From contig OU744720.1 of the NCBI GenBank assembly GCA_916613615.1, positions 2,335,749 through 2,399,748 of the forward strand: a DNA stretch of 64,000 nt. The letters are read 5' to 3'. The stretch comes from Steromphala cineraria (Eukaryota > Mollusca > Gastropoda > Trochida > Trochidae). Of this stretch, positions 12,782 through 25,545 are shown one piece after another (within the stretch, counting starts at the first letter, position 1; each line of letters starts with the position of its first letter). Below the pieces are notes generated by a model. The model was not told the origin of the DNA and did not search any database. It saw nothing but the letters and a program-made list of their open reading frames with translations. Position numbers and translations under genes: made by a program.

Positions 12782-13143
12782 TTAAAAGGGCAGTAGCACG
12801 TCTTTAGGGGAAATCTAAGGTGATGTCAGGAAAATGAAATTAATGGTTCCAATTGAAAGACGATGTATTTAAACTAAATGGAACAGTACTTATTCAAATA
12901 TATAAAGTAAACTTTAGCCAGGAGATTCCTTTTTCTTACAGGAAATGAATTTAAGGTCTTCACACAAAATGGCCGCCTATAGATTTTATGTGAATCTTCA
13001 TATTTTGTCCTCTGACTATGGATGATCCGCTTGTGTACTGAGATTTTTGACATTGTCAAAATAATACATTTATCATGAATAACAATAATCAGCGAAAACA
13101 TTTATATATAAAATTATCAAAAAACGTGCTACTGCCCCTTTAA
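12782..13143 (+). mobile_element. TTAA-ended MITE, copy 1 (362 bp)
   Basis: The element begins TTAAAAGGGCAGTAGCACG and ends CGTGCTACTGCCCCTTTAA, giving inverted ends of about 23 bp. The interior matches copy 3 in the same orientation (AGGTGATGTCAGGAAAATG, then CCAATTGAAA). Flanks outside the TTAA differ among the three copies, so TTAA is probably the target-site duplication, as in piggyBac-like families. It has no coding capacity. Confidence 0.92.
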
Positions 13144-13203
13144 ACGTAAACATCCATTTCTTGTTTTTAAAATGTTTTCAGCATACTGGCATTTCAGTTC
13201 CCT

Positions 13204-13566
13204 TTAAAGGGGCAGTAGCACGTTTTTTCATTATTTTATATTTTAAATTTTTCACTGATAACTGTACGTTTATGCTAAATGTAATATTTTGATAGTGTCA
13301 AAAATCTCTTAACACAACCGTTTATCCATAGTCGGAAGACAAAGTTTAAAGATTCACCTAAAATCAATGGGCAGCCATTTTATGTGAACACCTTTAATTC
13401 ATTTTGTGTAAGAAAAAGGAATCGCATAGCAAAACTTTACATTATATAATTGAATTATTACTGCTTCATTTAGTTTAAATACATTGTCTTTGAATTGGAC
13501 ACATTAATTTTCATTTTGCTGACATCACCTGATATTCCCCCTAAAAACGTGCTACTGCCCCTTTAA
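13204..13566 (-). mobile_element. TTAA-ended MITE, copy 2 (363 bp, inverted)
   Basis: The ends TTAAAGGGGCAGTAGCACG and CGTGCTACTGCCCCTTTAA match copies 1 and 3. The interior runs in the opposite orientation (CATTTTGCTGACATCACCT near the right end). It lies only 60 bp from copy 1, so the pair forms a large inverted repeat spanning 12782-13566. Confidence 0.92.
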
Positions 13567-14500
13567 AAGGAAGGGTATTTAATAGTCCTCATGGGTTCAT
13601 TAGTCATTGTGTTTTACAAAGAAAATAAGGACATGGTGTGTTGCAAACACAAAATCAAAAACGTAAAAATCATGATTTTGATAGTGTTCACATGATAATC
13701 GTTACTATATGGGATATTGAAACGCTATGGTTTCTGTGTTATGCTTCTGGCTAAATAGCCTTAGACATGGTCAGTAATTGTGTCATTAACTCTATAAGCT
13801 AAAAGCTCACCATATAGTCCGGACTCTCCATGTCCAGTATTAAATCGGTACCATAATAATTTCTAAACCTGTTAGATTACCGTATGTTGTATGTTGCTAT
13901 TGTTTTGCCATGTAATTGTTTCTATGTATGATGCTTAAATATGATTGTAACCTCAGTTCAAGAGGAGATTGGTAAAGACTCGTTGAAGACTCCAGGCCTG
14001 GACACACTGGGAGCAGCACGACGGGGTCTTGGGTATGACTCTGTCGTGTTCCCGTAAGATGTGAATGTAACACCGGCCTGGAGAGTGATGAACCACCTAT
14101 AATAAAACCAATCTGTAAAACCCAGACATGGCCTTCTTGGAATTGCATTTGTGTGCTGTTGTGCTACAATATTTTATAACAATGATAAGTTTAATGCTTA
14201 TATATGATAGGATTAATAATAATAAACAATAATAAATAATAACAATAAAATCAATAAGTTTCTCTTAATCAAGAAAATTCTCAATTTCTTAAAAGTAGGA
14301 TACATATTTTGCCTTTATTTTTAAACAACTACATGAAAATGGACAATCGTCTTCTTGGGGACTTCAAGGAATATTTAGTTGTGAAGAACAGCAAGTTGAA
14401 AATCGTACAGTTTAACTTTTATTTATTCAAGATTCCCTCGACTTATAGACCCAGACACAAACGTGTTAATTAAGCAGTGGATGAAGAGGCATGTCTGTTA
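13567..14500. other. Unassigned sequence with a GC-richer patch
   Basis: Between about 13980 and 14135 the base composition is clearly GC-richer than its surroundings (AGGCCTGG, ACGACGGGG, CACCGGCCTGG). It could be an undescribed SINE or another old insert. An AAT-rich simple repeat lies at 14213-14250. No gene is supported. Confidence 0.4.
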
Positions 14501-16520
14501 CCTGGTACTGAATCTACAAGATGTCCAGGATTCCAATCTACTCTGTACACACTGGATACAAGTTAATTTACTATTCTGAAAGTGGTTTTACACAAATTGT
14601 TATTAAGTTAGTACCTATTTCCAACCGTGCTCTGTGAGTGGAACACTGTATTGACAGTAAACTTGGTACAGAATCTCTTCTAAGGAAGAGTTGTTACTTT
14701 CTGGATTTATTTTGTTTCTGTTTTATCTGAATTAATTATCTTGCCTATTTACATCGTGTAGACTATGTTGGATATCTGATGGCCATTAATCGTTACATAG
14801 ATTGATGTACAGGTTTAGTACATGTGTATGATTTTATATGCGAACTAATTATGCTTGGCAGTTATTTTCAACAACACATACAATACATATACATATAAAC
14901 ATTTAAAACAGTTCTACCATAAAGAGCAAATTAAACTACAGAATCACAATGGTTTATTTTCTCTACCCTCCATTAAAGTCCAAATACTTTTGTTAAGGGT
15001 GATCTTTTCATTGGAAGAAAGGACACCATAAACTATCCAATAGACATAATGTCAACAACTGATTGATTTTATGAAGCAAACTCCCACGTTTTAAGGAAAC
15101 TTTTACTTAACTAAACCGATTAGATGTTTGTGAATGACGTGGGATGTTCTTATCAGCTTCCCAATAGTGCAATATATTCTATAGGAAACAGTTTTATCCT
15201 ACTGAAGTTGCTTTTGGTCTCTTTATGACGTGGCATTGTCGGATAAACAGGAAAGCAGTGCCCTACTAGCATCTCGAACTTTGTCTTTAACATTAGAATG
15301 TTGAATAACTACAATAATTGTAAATTTCGGGACTTAAACCAAGAAAGGTCTAACTAAACATTCGAAACTTTATATATCGCTTGTAAGACGATTATTCCAA
15401 AGTAGCGGTAAAACACAGGTCACTTAGAAGTGTGTACAGTATGTGAAGAGACCTAATGTAGATTGAAGTTCATATGTTGATGTGTACTTTTGTGTCAAAA
15501 TCTTTTACAGTTGCTGTAAGACGTTGTTTGCCATCGTTATTTCTATATACGCTCAAAACTAAATATATGTGTAAAATATGTGGTTTACTAAGTTAAAAAA
15601 CTCATCGCCATTGTTGTAGAAAAGGATCACTAATAATTAGCAAAAACCAAATGATGCCTCTGAATGATTCAACTTTTGGAAAAGGACTTCGCCTGAACTA
15701 GATTGGTCATACAAGAACTTGATTAAAAAGTATTTTTATACAGCTATATGTTTGTGACTTATTTCCTTTTCATTTGGAAACAACCTTTATCTTAACAACC
15801 TAAAGTGTTATTTTCAAATCATTGAGTTTGAAATGATCAATGACATTTTTATACAGTCTTTATATTTGTGACTTATATTCCTTTTGGAAAAAACCTTAAC
15901 GTTATAATACAGTTTTTAGGTGATTTGTCAAATACATTGACTTCAGTTTATCACATCATGGGAAGAATCATCAATAGTTTAACCTTCACATTTTTGTAGT
16001 TTTCATAGTTTCAAGTTGTTAGACTAGCAAACAGAGCAGACATACGGCATGAATTCGGCAGAACCCACATGTCACAGGTTGGGAACCATTTCAGAAGTTA
16101 CAATGTTTACTCTGCTTGTTTTGTTACTGCAGGCTAAACAAGCCATTTTATTCTTCACTGCGTGCAATGTCTTCCCAGTTCAATATAGGAGCATATTTAG
16201 ATGCCACTGCAATAAGACAAGACGCCTTACTTAATAATGTTAATGTTAAGACCTTGTATGTCCTATCATCAACATTTCCAAAACATTTTGTTTGAAATAC
16301 GGTTGTAATACTTGTAATTGTTTTTACAAGTGGATGTTTTAAGATGTAAGAATACATGATAGTGGAGGTAAAGACGATTTACAGTTGAAGTAGACATGGT
16401 GATTTATGAATTCTCTGATATCTGGTGTACCCCAGTAGGATGCAATGTCAGGGGCGTCTTCGGGAGACATGTATACATAATTTATTGCTCTGTGCTGTTA
16501 TAAACTTGTCATTATTACAG
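14501..16520 (+). repeat. Long direct duplication D2, copy 1
   Basis: The stretch is colinear in fragments with 21.95-23.57 kb. Anchors are GAAAGTGGTTTTA at 14578 and 22041, TTATTCTTCA near 16149 and 22580, and GACATGGTGATTTATGA at 16393-16409 and 23433-23449 (a perfect 17-mer). The offset drifts from about 7.5 to 6.4 and back to 7.0 kb, so indels separate the anchors. It contains dispersed block R1 at its end. Confidence 0.65.
16345..16510 (+). repeat. Dispersed block R1, copy 2
   Basis: This is the best match to copy 3 at 23.40 kb: GACATGGTGATTTATGA, TACCCCAGTAGGATG, TGTCAGGGGCGTCT and GAGACATGTATACAT are shared. Copy 1 at 1.0 kb is more diverged. Confidence 0.8.
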
Positions 16521-19500
16521 GTAAGTTTTCTAGCTTTTTTTGTGTCAAAATTCCAGATTGCAGTTTAGTTATTTATAGAAATGAAGAATATTGTTATTTA
16601 TCAGAAACTGTTGCCTATTTTGGTATCTGCCTTCTGTCCTGGCACCCCCCCCCCCTCCTTTACGTTAATGGTCTTTTGCAAAAAGATTGAACACAAGTAA
16701 TAACTGAATGGTCTAACATTTTTGCAATCACTGAAAAAAAGATATATAATCAAATTATAGATAAAAAGATCTCTTCATTTAAAAAGGTTTATCCTTGATT
16801 CACAATAAAACTATTATCAATTGCCTCATGTCTACATGTATATATAATTACACATGTTTATCTGCAATGCATTCGGTCACCTTGACGTGTAATGATCTCA
16901 TTTGTCATTCAAGTACAGAGCGTAGGGATTGGGTTAGGAGTGTTACTCGTAATTCTGTCTACTAAACATTTGGCACAGGGAAGAGCGCTTCATTTGAGAG
17001 AGGCGAATATATCGGTTTAAACAAGTCTTTTGTCACACATAGTCTCATGAGATTTAATAACAATCGTTACATTTCTTTTCTTTATTTTTCTCATGCCACA
17101 AATTAGTCAGAAACAAATTATGTTATTGCATTTGCAAGACATTGTGAATTATAATTGACAAAGTAATTAATAATATTGACAGTTTTATGATTGTTTTCTT
17201 CCTTCTAAATTTATTCCTTCCCAATTAAACTGAATGAATTTAAATAAGGATTAATATTTTATTGAAAATGTTGTATGAATTACTTTTTTACTATTTTCAA
17301 AGCCAGCATATTATATTGTGGGAAGGATAGTTAGCATATGTAGGTAAGTCATGAACTGAAAAGTTGCATTTTATGTAATAAAGAAGTTGACTTTTGATAA
17401 GAAGTTGTTCTTCTTCATCAAACAGCTCCCCAAATACCTCTCAAAAAGTCTTTTTGTCATTTTTGGTTTAGACAGAGGACATCTAAACAAAAGCCATCCG
17501 AAAATAGCTGGCCCATACCGCAAAGGGCATAATTAGAAATAAGGAGGAGCCATATTTCTTACAGCTAGGCCTAATGGTTTTCTTGTTCTGTTGTCGTAAC
17601 GATTTAATCACAGACAAACAGAGGAACGGACGCACAAACAGACAGACGGATATAGGACGGAGTCAACAGCTTTTCACGGTTATGTCAAGTGATAATATTG
17701 GTTTTCAGAAGTTGTTTTTGAAAATGGATTTCACGACTAAAAGTAATTTGAAATAAGACAAGATTGATTATAGCTTTTACTATTACAAATAGTATTAATC
17801 TTTCTCAATGTGAGTGTGCAAGAGTTTAATACAGATTAAGGAAGTATGTGAAATTTCTCTATTTGACAGCATTCCACTTTATTAAAACACTCAATTGCTC
17901 TACCAAAATCGTCATTTTTTCTGATACAGGACGTTCTGAACATTATTTTCTGAATGTTGCGACACGGGTCAATAGTTTCAAAAAGCAAAACAAATTGTTT
18001 AAAAAGTTGATAAAGGCTAACAAAGCACTGCACCAGAGTAGTTTTTTTATGTTCAATGTTATCAATAGTGAGATATTTCAGGAAAACACTCTAAATGTTT
18101 ATCAATAAAAATGCCATTGTCAATAATTTTGATATAGTCAAAGACTCACCAATGACTGGTCGAATTATCTACGAGGACACTTATACATGAGCTGTCAGAT
18201 AAGATATCGGCCAGAAGAACAAATACACGATAAAAGCATTATGTCATTCAGCTGTCCATTATAAATGTGTTCATATTAACTTAGTGCAGCTGTGTGAATA
18301 AGCTATGAGCTGTTTAGAAATACAAACACAGTTTTAAAGATTAGTTTTAAACTTCCAAGAGTCAGCAGAAGTAGGTTTTTACAAAATTAGAATTCCACTG
18401 ACTACGAGTTTGTATCAGATCTGGGATTTATTCATGTACTTGCATGACAATGTTTGGGTGTTGCTGAATTTGCTTTGTAAAATGCTCTTTGTAAAAATAT
18501 TTTCAAACACTAATTGTTTTGTGTTTTTTTTACTTTTCGTAATTAATAACATTACTTCATGTTACATGTTATGTTGTGTTATAAGTGGTTATATTTCATG
18601 TAAACTTTTGATAGGTAAAATCATCCCTTAGTTAATAATTATAATGGGATTAATTTCAGACATTGAACAACAACATGAAACCTTCCAAGTTATTACATAT
18701 TCTTATGGCAATTAAAACATTCTCAATTTGATGGTGAGTGTAAGGTAACAAGACGGTGTTGACACTGATTTCTTTCATAGAGATAAAGATGTGGTTCATA
18801 AAAGTGCCAAAGAAGAATGCAAAACGTAAAAAATGTAGTTTTTCTTGGAGCTGTTTTCACATCATCGTTTCATAGGAATGCTTTATACCCTCCAGTCATC
18901 TTAATGGCATTTTGAAATCAAACACACAACACACGAAACTCAATCCATCTACATGTTTATTAACATTTTAGTAAAATTACAACCTCTCGTTAATCTAATG
19001 TCTAATGTCCAATTAAAATTCCTGTTATGGGCCAACCATATTCAACATAAAGTATGTTAAAAATCAATTACACAATAGGGTTGTACACACGAAGACTCAC
19101 TCCATCAAGCATTATATTGTTTTTCTTAATGACATTTATTTAATGTTAAGTAAATGTTACATAATGAAGAGATTGCCATATTATTATTTTCAAATAGTTT
19201 GAAGTTTTAAAATAATGCATAATAGATTTATTTTGGGGAAAGACATAACTGTCAGGCCATATTTGGAAGACATTTTGCCTGCTTTCCTAAATTTAATTCA
19301 TTCATTCATTCAATGTGAAAATGTAGAAAGTTCATCACTATGAAGCAGCAGTATTTACCATTTTAACGATATCTATCATATACTGCCAACACTGTGTAGA
19401 GGATGGATGATCAATGGCACATTATGAACTAGATCTTTATGTTTTCCCTCAGAATAGATTTGATCTGAAAACCTTTCCTTCTTCTATTTGATATGGTACC

Positions 19501-20035
19501 CAATATATATCTAACTCGGCCCGAACTCTTTACTTTCGATATCTTTTATCTTAGATAATTTTATACAACTGAAGATGATGCTAGTTTTAAAACTATCATC
19601 TTATGAAAAGGGAATGAAGAAGAATGTAGAATGAGTTGTGGGAACCTGAAACATTCCCTCTAAATGGGTAAATGTCCATCTGTTTAAGACATTTCATCTA
19701 GTCAAAATATCGACTTTTGGAAATACTTTGATGCGATTGAATGCTTATCAAAATATTATAGTTATAATTCACATGAACATGGAAGATCCTGTTTTGACTA
19801 GCAAAAATGTCATACACCTAAAGAATAATTACGGTAGTTATAACTGTATACCAGTTGATATGATTACCATATAAAAGTTTCCATTATGCATCTTTATTCA
19901 TGTCTCGGGTCAATTTCTTTCACGTCTTTTTCTACTTGAAATAATAAACAATTTATTTAAGACATTATCCTGGCTGAAATGGTCATTCATACACCACTTA
20001 CAATGCAACCTCTTAAGAGGTTGTTTGTTTCCTTT
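16521..20035. other. AT-rich sequence, no supported gene
   Basis: A run of 11 C lies at 16645-16655. Around 17620-17670 scattered ACGGACG and CAGACAGACGG words resemble the microsatellite of the pearl-like families and may be a relic. Around 18180-18280 the phrase AGAACAAATACACGATAAAAGCATTAT recurs in altered form at 27.39 and 35.05 kb. Short open frames here have no domain. Confidence 0.45.
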
Positions 20036-21446
20036 TTTTATCCCACCGGTATGTAATACCGTGGGATATAGTCATCGCCCTTTCTGTTTGTATGTCCGTC
20101 CGTCCGTCCGTCCGTCCGTAATCATTTTGTTTCCGGAGCAGAACTCAAAAACCGGTCCACATATCTTTCTGAAACTTTACATGTGTATTGCCCACCTGCT
20201 GAAGTGGTGCCTTTTGATATTTTCACATTTCTGAAAATTTTATTTTTTATTATTTCCATGGAAACGGCTCTTATTTGGACTCTGTTCATGAAAGGTTTTG
20301 TTTCCGGAGCAGAACTCAAAAACCAGTCCACATATCTTTCTGAAACCTTACATGTGTATTGCCCACCTACTGAAATGGTGCCTTTTGATATTTTCACATT
20401 TCTGAAAATTTTATTTTTTATTATTTCCATGGAAACGGCTCTTATTTGGACTCTGTTCATGAAAGGTTTCGTTTCCGGAACAGAACTAAAAAACCGGTCA
20501 ACATATCTTTCTGAAACTTTACATGTGTATTGCCCACCTACTGAAATGGTGCCTTTTGATACTTTCACATTTCTGAAAATTTTATTTTTTATTATTTCCA
20601 TGGAAACGGCTCTTATTTGGACTCTGTTCATGAAAGGTTTCGTTTCCGGAACAGAACTAAAAAACCGGTCAACATATCTTTCTGAAACTTTACATGTGTA
20701 TTGCCCACCTACTGAAATGGTGCCTTTTGATACTTTCACATTTCTGAAAATTTTATTTTTTATTATTTCCATGGAAACGGCTCTTATTTGGACTCTGTTC
20801 ATGAAAGGTTTTGTTTCATATATATAAAACCGGTCCACATATCTTTCTCAAACTTTACATGTGTATTGCCCACCTACTGAAGTGGTGCCTTTTGATATTT
20901 TCACAATTCTGAAAATTTTATTTATTATTATTTCCATGAAAACGGCTCTTATTTGGACTCTGTTCATGAAAGGTTTCGTTTCCGGAACAGAACTAAAAAA
21001 CCGGTCAACATATCTTTCTGAAACTTTACATGTGTATTGCCCACCTACTGAAATGGTGCCTTTTGATACTTTCACATTTCTGAAAATTTTATTTTTTATT
21101 ATTTCCATGGAAACGGCTCTTATTTGGACTCTGTTCATGAAAGGTTTTGTTTCATATATATAAAACCGGTCCACATATCTTTCTCAAACTTTACATGTGT
21201 ATTGCCCACCTACTGAAGTGGTGCCTTTTGATATTTTCACAATTCTGAAAGTTTTATTTTTTATTATTTCCATGGAAACGGCTCTTATTTGGACTCTGTT
21301 CATGAAAGGTTTCGTTTCATATATATTAGCTTATACTAATCTATTATGAACCTTGCTTGAAAAATTTACAATTATCTTTCAAAGGTTTACATCTTACGAT
21401 TATGTGGAACCGGTGGGATATGTCATCTTCTGATGACTCTTGTTGT
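20036..21446 (+). mobile_element. Pearl/HINE-like tandem-core element, family B
   Basis: The 5' end reads ATCCCACCGGTATG followed by a self-complementary ATACCGTGGGAT, then a GTCCGTCCGTCCG microsatellite at about 20096-20118. A tandem core of seven 165/171-bp units follows. The 3' end carries the inverted counterpart ACCGGTGGGATAT, a hairpin GTCATC-TTCT-GATGAC (about 21422-21437) and TCTTGTT. Inverted sub-ends plus a terminal hairpin are the architecture of Helitron-related non-autonomous elements and of bivalve pearl elements. It encodes nothing, and its boundaries are approximate. Confidence 0.8.
20125..21330 (+). repeat. Tandem array, 171-bp unit (165-bp variant), seven copies
   Basis: The phrase GAAACGGCTC recurs at 20261, 20432, 20603, 20774, 20939, 21110 and 21275, so the spacing is 171, 171, 171, 165, 171 and 165 bp. 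Neighbouring 171-bp units are almost identical. The two 165-bp spacings end in units that carry CATATATATAAA in place of the CCGGAACAG junction. Because 171 and 165 are multiples of three, both strands show long open frames with a 57-residue period; these are by-products of the array and not genes. Confidence 0.95.
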
Positions 21447-21534
21447 TATTGATTAAAACAGGATACATTGGGATGTATGGTATAAGTATTTCATTTTTCA
21501 TAACGTACATTTCAGCAAACATCGGATGTTGAGG

Positions 21535-21932
21535 ACATCTAATGAAATATCATGTATTTTCTTTGGCAATTTGTCCAGATGTACATGTAAACGACTTGTT
21601 GACCCGGCATTATGTAAGAATATGAAAAAACACAATGATATTTTGTACCTTGGCGATGTCTATTTTCACGAATTATGCTATATCCAAATATTTAAACATA
21701 TAAACAATAACAAAATTCTTAATAAAACATAACTGGTTTGTTTCGTTCTTTTCAAAGAATACATGGGTACATTACGCCACTTTACATCTTTCATTAAATA
21801 GGGATTTGGTGAAATACATATGAGTGCTTTATGATTTTTATAAAACAAACATCAATTATTAAAGACATCTTATCAAATGTCATGCATTTTCTGAGGCAAT
21901 ACGTCCAGATGTAAACACTTGTTTACCCGGTC
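21535..21932 (+). repeat. Local direct duplication (~70-bp blocks, 330 bp apart)
   Basis: Block 21535-21606 recurs at 21866-21932. Shared words are ATCATGTATTTTCT/GTCATGCATTTTCT, GGCAAT, GTCCAGATGTA and ACCCGG. The copies are diverged and no gene is present. Confidence 0.7.
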
Positions 21933-21949
21933 GCTACAATAAGATCATT

Positions 21950-23570
21950 CAGACGGATTCACCACCTATTCCATCCCTGGACCCCAATCTGTCTCCAAGG
22001 AAAGCGTGAGTGGTGAGCGTTAAATCTATTCACATGTTTGAAAGTGGTTTTAAACAGACTGTGATTGAGTTAAACGCATGTGGCTATCTTTATCCTTGCA
22101 TGACCCTTTTCATTCCAATGTGCTGTTGTGTGAATTGAATTTGTAAGGAATACTTGTGACTATGAATGTATTTTTTATTCACTTTAAATACAATGTTGAA
22201 AACTTCTCTTAGATATCTGATTTTCAAGAAGAGTTCCATATTGTCACATGTTTCATGTACAATACTTTCTGTATATCGTCGTAATTTAAACGACGTTTTA
22301 AAGGTAAGATTCTACATTGGTGTTTTGATTTAACTCTTCATATGCATGCTCCAATGTTACACAAATAATTTGTTTTAACAACAAACTTCAATAACTATTT
22401 TTAGCTATTCAAGACTGATATAAATGGTTGCTGCATCAAGCCTTCACTTTCTTTATGTCATCGAAAAGTTTTATATATACAATATATTGAGACATTCGTT
22501 ATTCCATGAACTTCACACTGCGCCGTCAGTTACCTTATTTACTTATTTCTCATTTTGTGACTTCGGGCTAAACTTGAGACTTTATTCTTCATCGCATGCA
22601 ATCAGTGTTGTTATAATTCACCTTTGACATCCTATGTTTCTAATGGTGTTACAAAATTCCCCAACAGCTGTGTTTGATCTAAACTGCAACAAAAATGGTA
22701 TCCTGAAGACGTAATCACAAGGACATGAATTGACATGCTCTGGTCGCGGAACTGAAGAAAACTTAGAAGAAATTAAAGCAGAATGTAGTGACAAAAAGTA
22801 ATAAAAGTTAAACTATAAAACTTTAAACTTCATTTTCTAAACTTTGCATTTCTAATTTAATGATTTTATTTGACAAAAGTGTAAAGTAGTGTATTGATAT
22901 AATTTGAGAAGACAAAATAGTAATGATAGTAAAATGATTTTTTGCATTAATTTTTGTCGCTTAAGTAAATTTTGATGAACTCTTATTAGCTTTTATTAGT
23001 TATAAAACAGGTTGATAAAAGAAGTTCAACCGTTTATTTCAAATGTAAATGATAATTTCATTATGATATCTAATACGTGATATACATGTAGCTGTCTTTA
23101 ATGTAAATCAATGTATATGTATTTCATTGCAGTGTTATCGTGGTTCAATCTTTTATTGTACATTATTTTGTTATAATGGTTCTTAAAGGTATTAACATAC
23201 ACGCCTATAAGAAACTATTACACTGTTTTCCTACTATCATTAGATTTTGTAATATTCTCGGCTACATTATTCCGTTTTATGAAGTTCATCATCAAATTGA
23301 TACGTACACTATTTATCTTTATGACTTAAACAAATTCTTTAAGATGGTGAAACACTACTCTCTCAATCACGATTTCTTCAACCTTTCAGATTACATGATC
23401 GTGTATGTAAACATGATTTATAGTTCCAAGTCGACATGGTGATTTATGACCTATCTTTATCTGTTGTACCCCAGTAGGATGTAGTGTCAGGGGCGTCTGC
23501 GAGAGACATGTATACATGATTTATTGTATATAAAGTTCAGCAAGTAGGGTTACATGTATTATTAAACTTA
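21950..23570 (+). repeat. Long direct duplication D2, copy 2
   Basis: This is the diverged second copy of 14.50-16.52 kb (anchors are given there). It ends with dispersed block R1 copy 3 at 23395-23570. No open frame within it is shared with copy 1, which argues against coding function. Confidence 0.65.
23395..23570 (+). repeat. Dispersed block R1, copy 3
   Basis: It shares GACATGGTGATTTATGA, TACCCCAGTAGGATG and TGTCAGGGGCGTCTGCG-type words with 16.35 kb, and AAGTAGGGT with 1.18 kb. Confidence 0.8.
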
Positions 23571-23794
23571 ATAAGATTTTAAAACTTGATTAAAATAGGT
23601 AAATAATTCAGTAGTCTATCTGTAAAAGGCTGAAACAACTTTTGGCTTAAAATCTTTAAATAGTTAGTGCCCCTGACGGGAGAAAAGGCTTGCAGGGAAT
23701 GAATTCTCTTTTAGGCAGAATTGTTGTCACATAATGAATAACTAAAATCGTGATATATGTCCCCTTCCAAATGGCTTTTTCAAGGTAAATATAC

Positions 23795-24111
23795 ATTTAT
23801 TACTCGCCTGTGAAAGATAATGCAGTGTAATATGTACATGACATTACAGTAGTGTATTGCTGTGACGTCACATGTAAGAGTGCCGTCACAATGGCTGCTG
23901 AGAAGTTGAAATGTTAATATTAGGATTCTGTTAGCAAGTTTTCTTGATCGTAAGGGTAAGTAATAAACAGAATGCTAAACCTTCTACCATTTAATACTTA
24001 ATTTATAAGACTCATGAATGATTGGTATCAAACTTGATTTCACTCATTTCATACAATATCATCAACTCGTTCAATAAACATAGTATTAAATTGAAGGTCG
24101 TTAAGTATCCT
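23795..24111 (+). mobile_element. Hairpin MITE with TGACGTCA site, copy 2
   Basis: It begins TTTATTACTCGCC, contains GTGACGTCAC near 23865 and GCCGTCACAATGG, then GTAAGTAATAAACAGAAT. It ends in a long imperfect hairpin whose arms are CCATTTAATACT and AGTATTAAATTGAAGG, closing with GTTAAGTATCC. The same order of words occurs at 41.98-42.34 kb. It does not code for protein. Confidence 0.78.
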
Positions 24112-24339
24112 GTAATCCTGTATCTAATACTACGAGCGTAAGTACCTTTTGTAGAGTGTTACTACCTCTTGTCGGCTACTGCTTCGTCACGATTGTATAC
24201 TCTACAAATCAATCAAATGAATAGAATTCTTTCACTCTGTCACATTAATGCATGAGTATTTATAAAAAATCAAAAAATATTTCAATATAAAGATCTGAAC
24301 TCCAATTAGTGTTAAATACAACAATATGACTTAATGATA

Positions 24340-25545
24340 CGTCTTAGTTAATGTGATGGAAATGAAATGATATCAACAAGATAATTCCAAGTATTAACAA
24401 AGTGTTTTTCCATCGTGATTGGCTGGATCCGAATCTCATTACAGTAATGATGTCCGATATGACTGCCTAATTATTTCTTGATTATGATAAGATAACTATT
24501 TAGAAATTGTAAGTTTGCTTGAGGTTATGATAGCCATCAGTTTCGTTACAAACCATTGCTGTTAAACATTTTTGTGAAGGGCCTTTGACTCAAGATTAAA
24601 CACTAATATGCAATATGTGCCAAAGAAGAAGTTGAACATTGAAAAAAAATCATTGAGGGACTTCAGATGATTTTGATCATCATCATTTATCAAACTTTTG
24701 ACTTGACTTTTAAGGGCTCATCAAAATAAGAAAATTATTTTTATGAAGAAAAAAAAATTATGTATAAAAAGCCATGTGTAATATTTTGCAGTTGATGCCA
24801 CCTTCTTTGAATATCTGCAAATTTAGCCATTCACTTGAATTGGGACTTAAATAAAGAAATAGCTGCCCATCTACTTCTTTGCCTAAAAGAACTTATGTGT
24901 ATGTCTCTGTTCCATGTTCTGTTTAATCAACGGAATGACCGATGAATCATCAATATTGTTTTTCAGTTGTTACCAAGTTATTTATCGGGTTTTGTTTCAA
25001 GATCTCCAAACGTACGGATTCACTCGATTGGGATTTTTTCAACAATGGAATCGACCTACATGTAGGCTCACAATTTCAATTATTCGGATATGTAATTCTT
25101 CATTTCTAAAAATTAATATTTTAAGATTGATATTAATCTTAGCAATACAAATATGTAAACATATGTTCAATGGTCTTGCTTTGTGATTGAAAATACTTTT
25201 TAACAAATAAAAAAGGAGGGACATGTCCATTAACATTAAAAATTGACAATTTTATCTTTTATCCAAAATAATATTATTTTACTAATGATTTTATTTCGCC
25301 ACTAATTATAGTGCTACTATGCAAACAATATGACCAAATGATTGGTTCTGAAATTGACGACTGGTTTGTGTGATGGAAATGCAATGATATAAACAATCTT
25401 ATTTAAAATATCAATATAATCATGTAGTTTTTTTCCGTCCTGATTGGCTGGATCCGAATGTCATACCAGTAATGGAATCCGACATGACTAGTTAATTATT
25501 GTTTTATTACAATCAGGAATTTGGAAATTGTAAGATTGCATCAGG
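24340..25545 (+). repeat. Tandem duplication, ~1,025-bp offset
   Basis: Sequence around 24340-24520 recurs at 25365-25545. The 19-mer TGATTGGCTGGATCCGAAT is at 24416-24434 and again at 25441-25459, and it is flanked by similar GTGATGGAAATG.AATGATAT and CCGA.ATGACT phrases. The blocks are diverged and contain no gene. Confidence 0.8.

Noticed and set aside
13897..14148. 83-codon minus-strand frame over the GC-rich patch
   Set aside because: No recognisable domain and no start or splice context. GC-rich sequence lowers stop frequency.
20122..20838. Long open frames of 238 codons (minus) and 214 codons (plus)
   Set aside because: They follow the 171-bp tandem unit exactly (57-residue period) on both strands, and they stop where the CATATATATAAA junction variant occurs. 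They are array artefacts.
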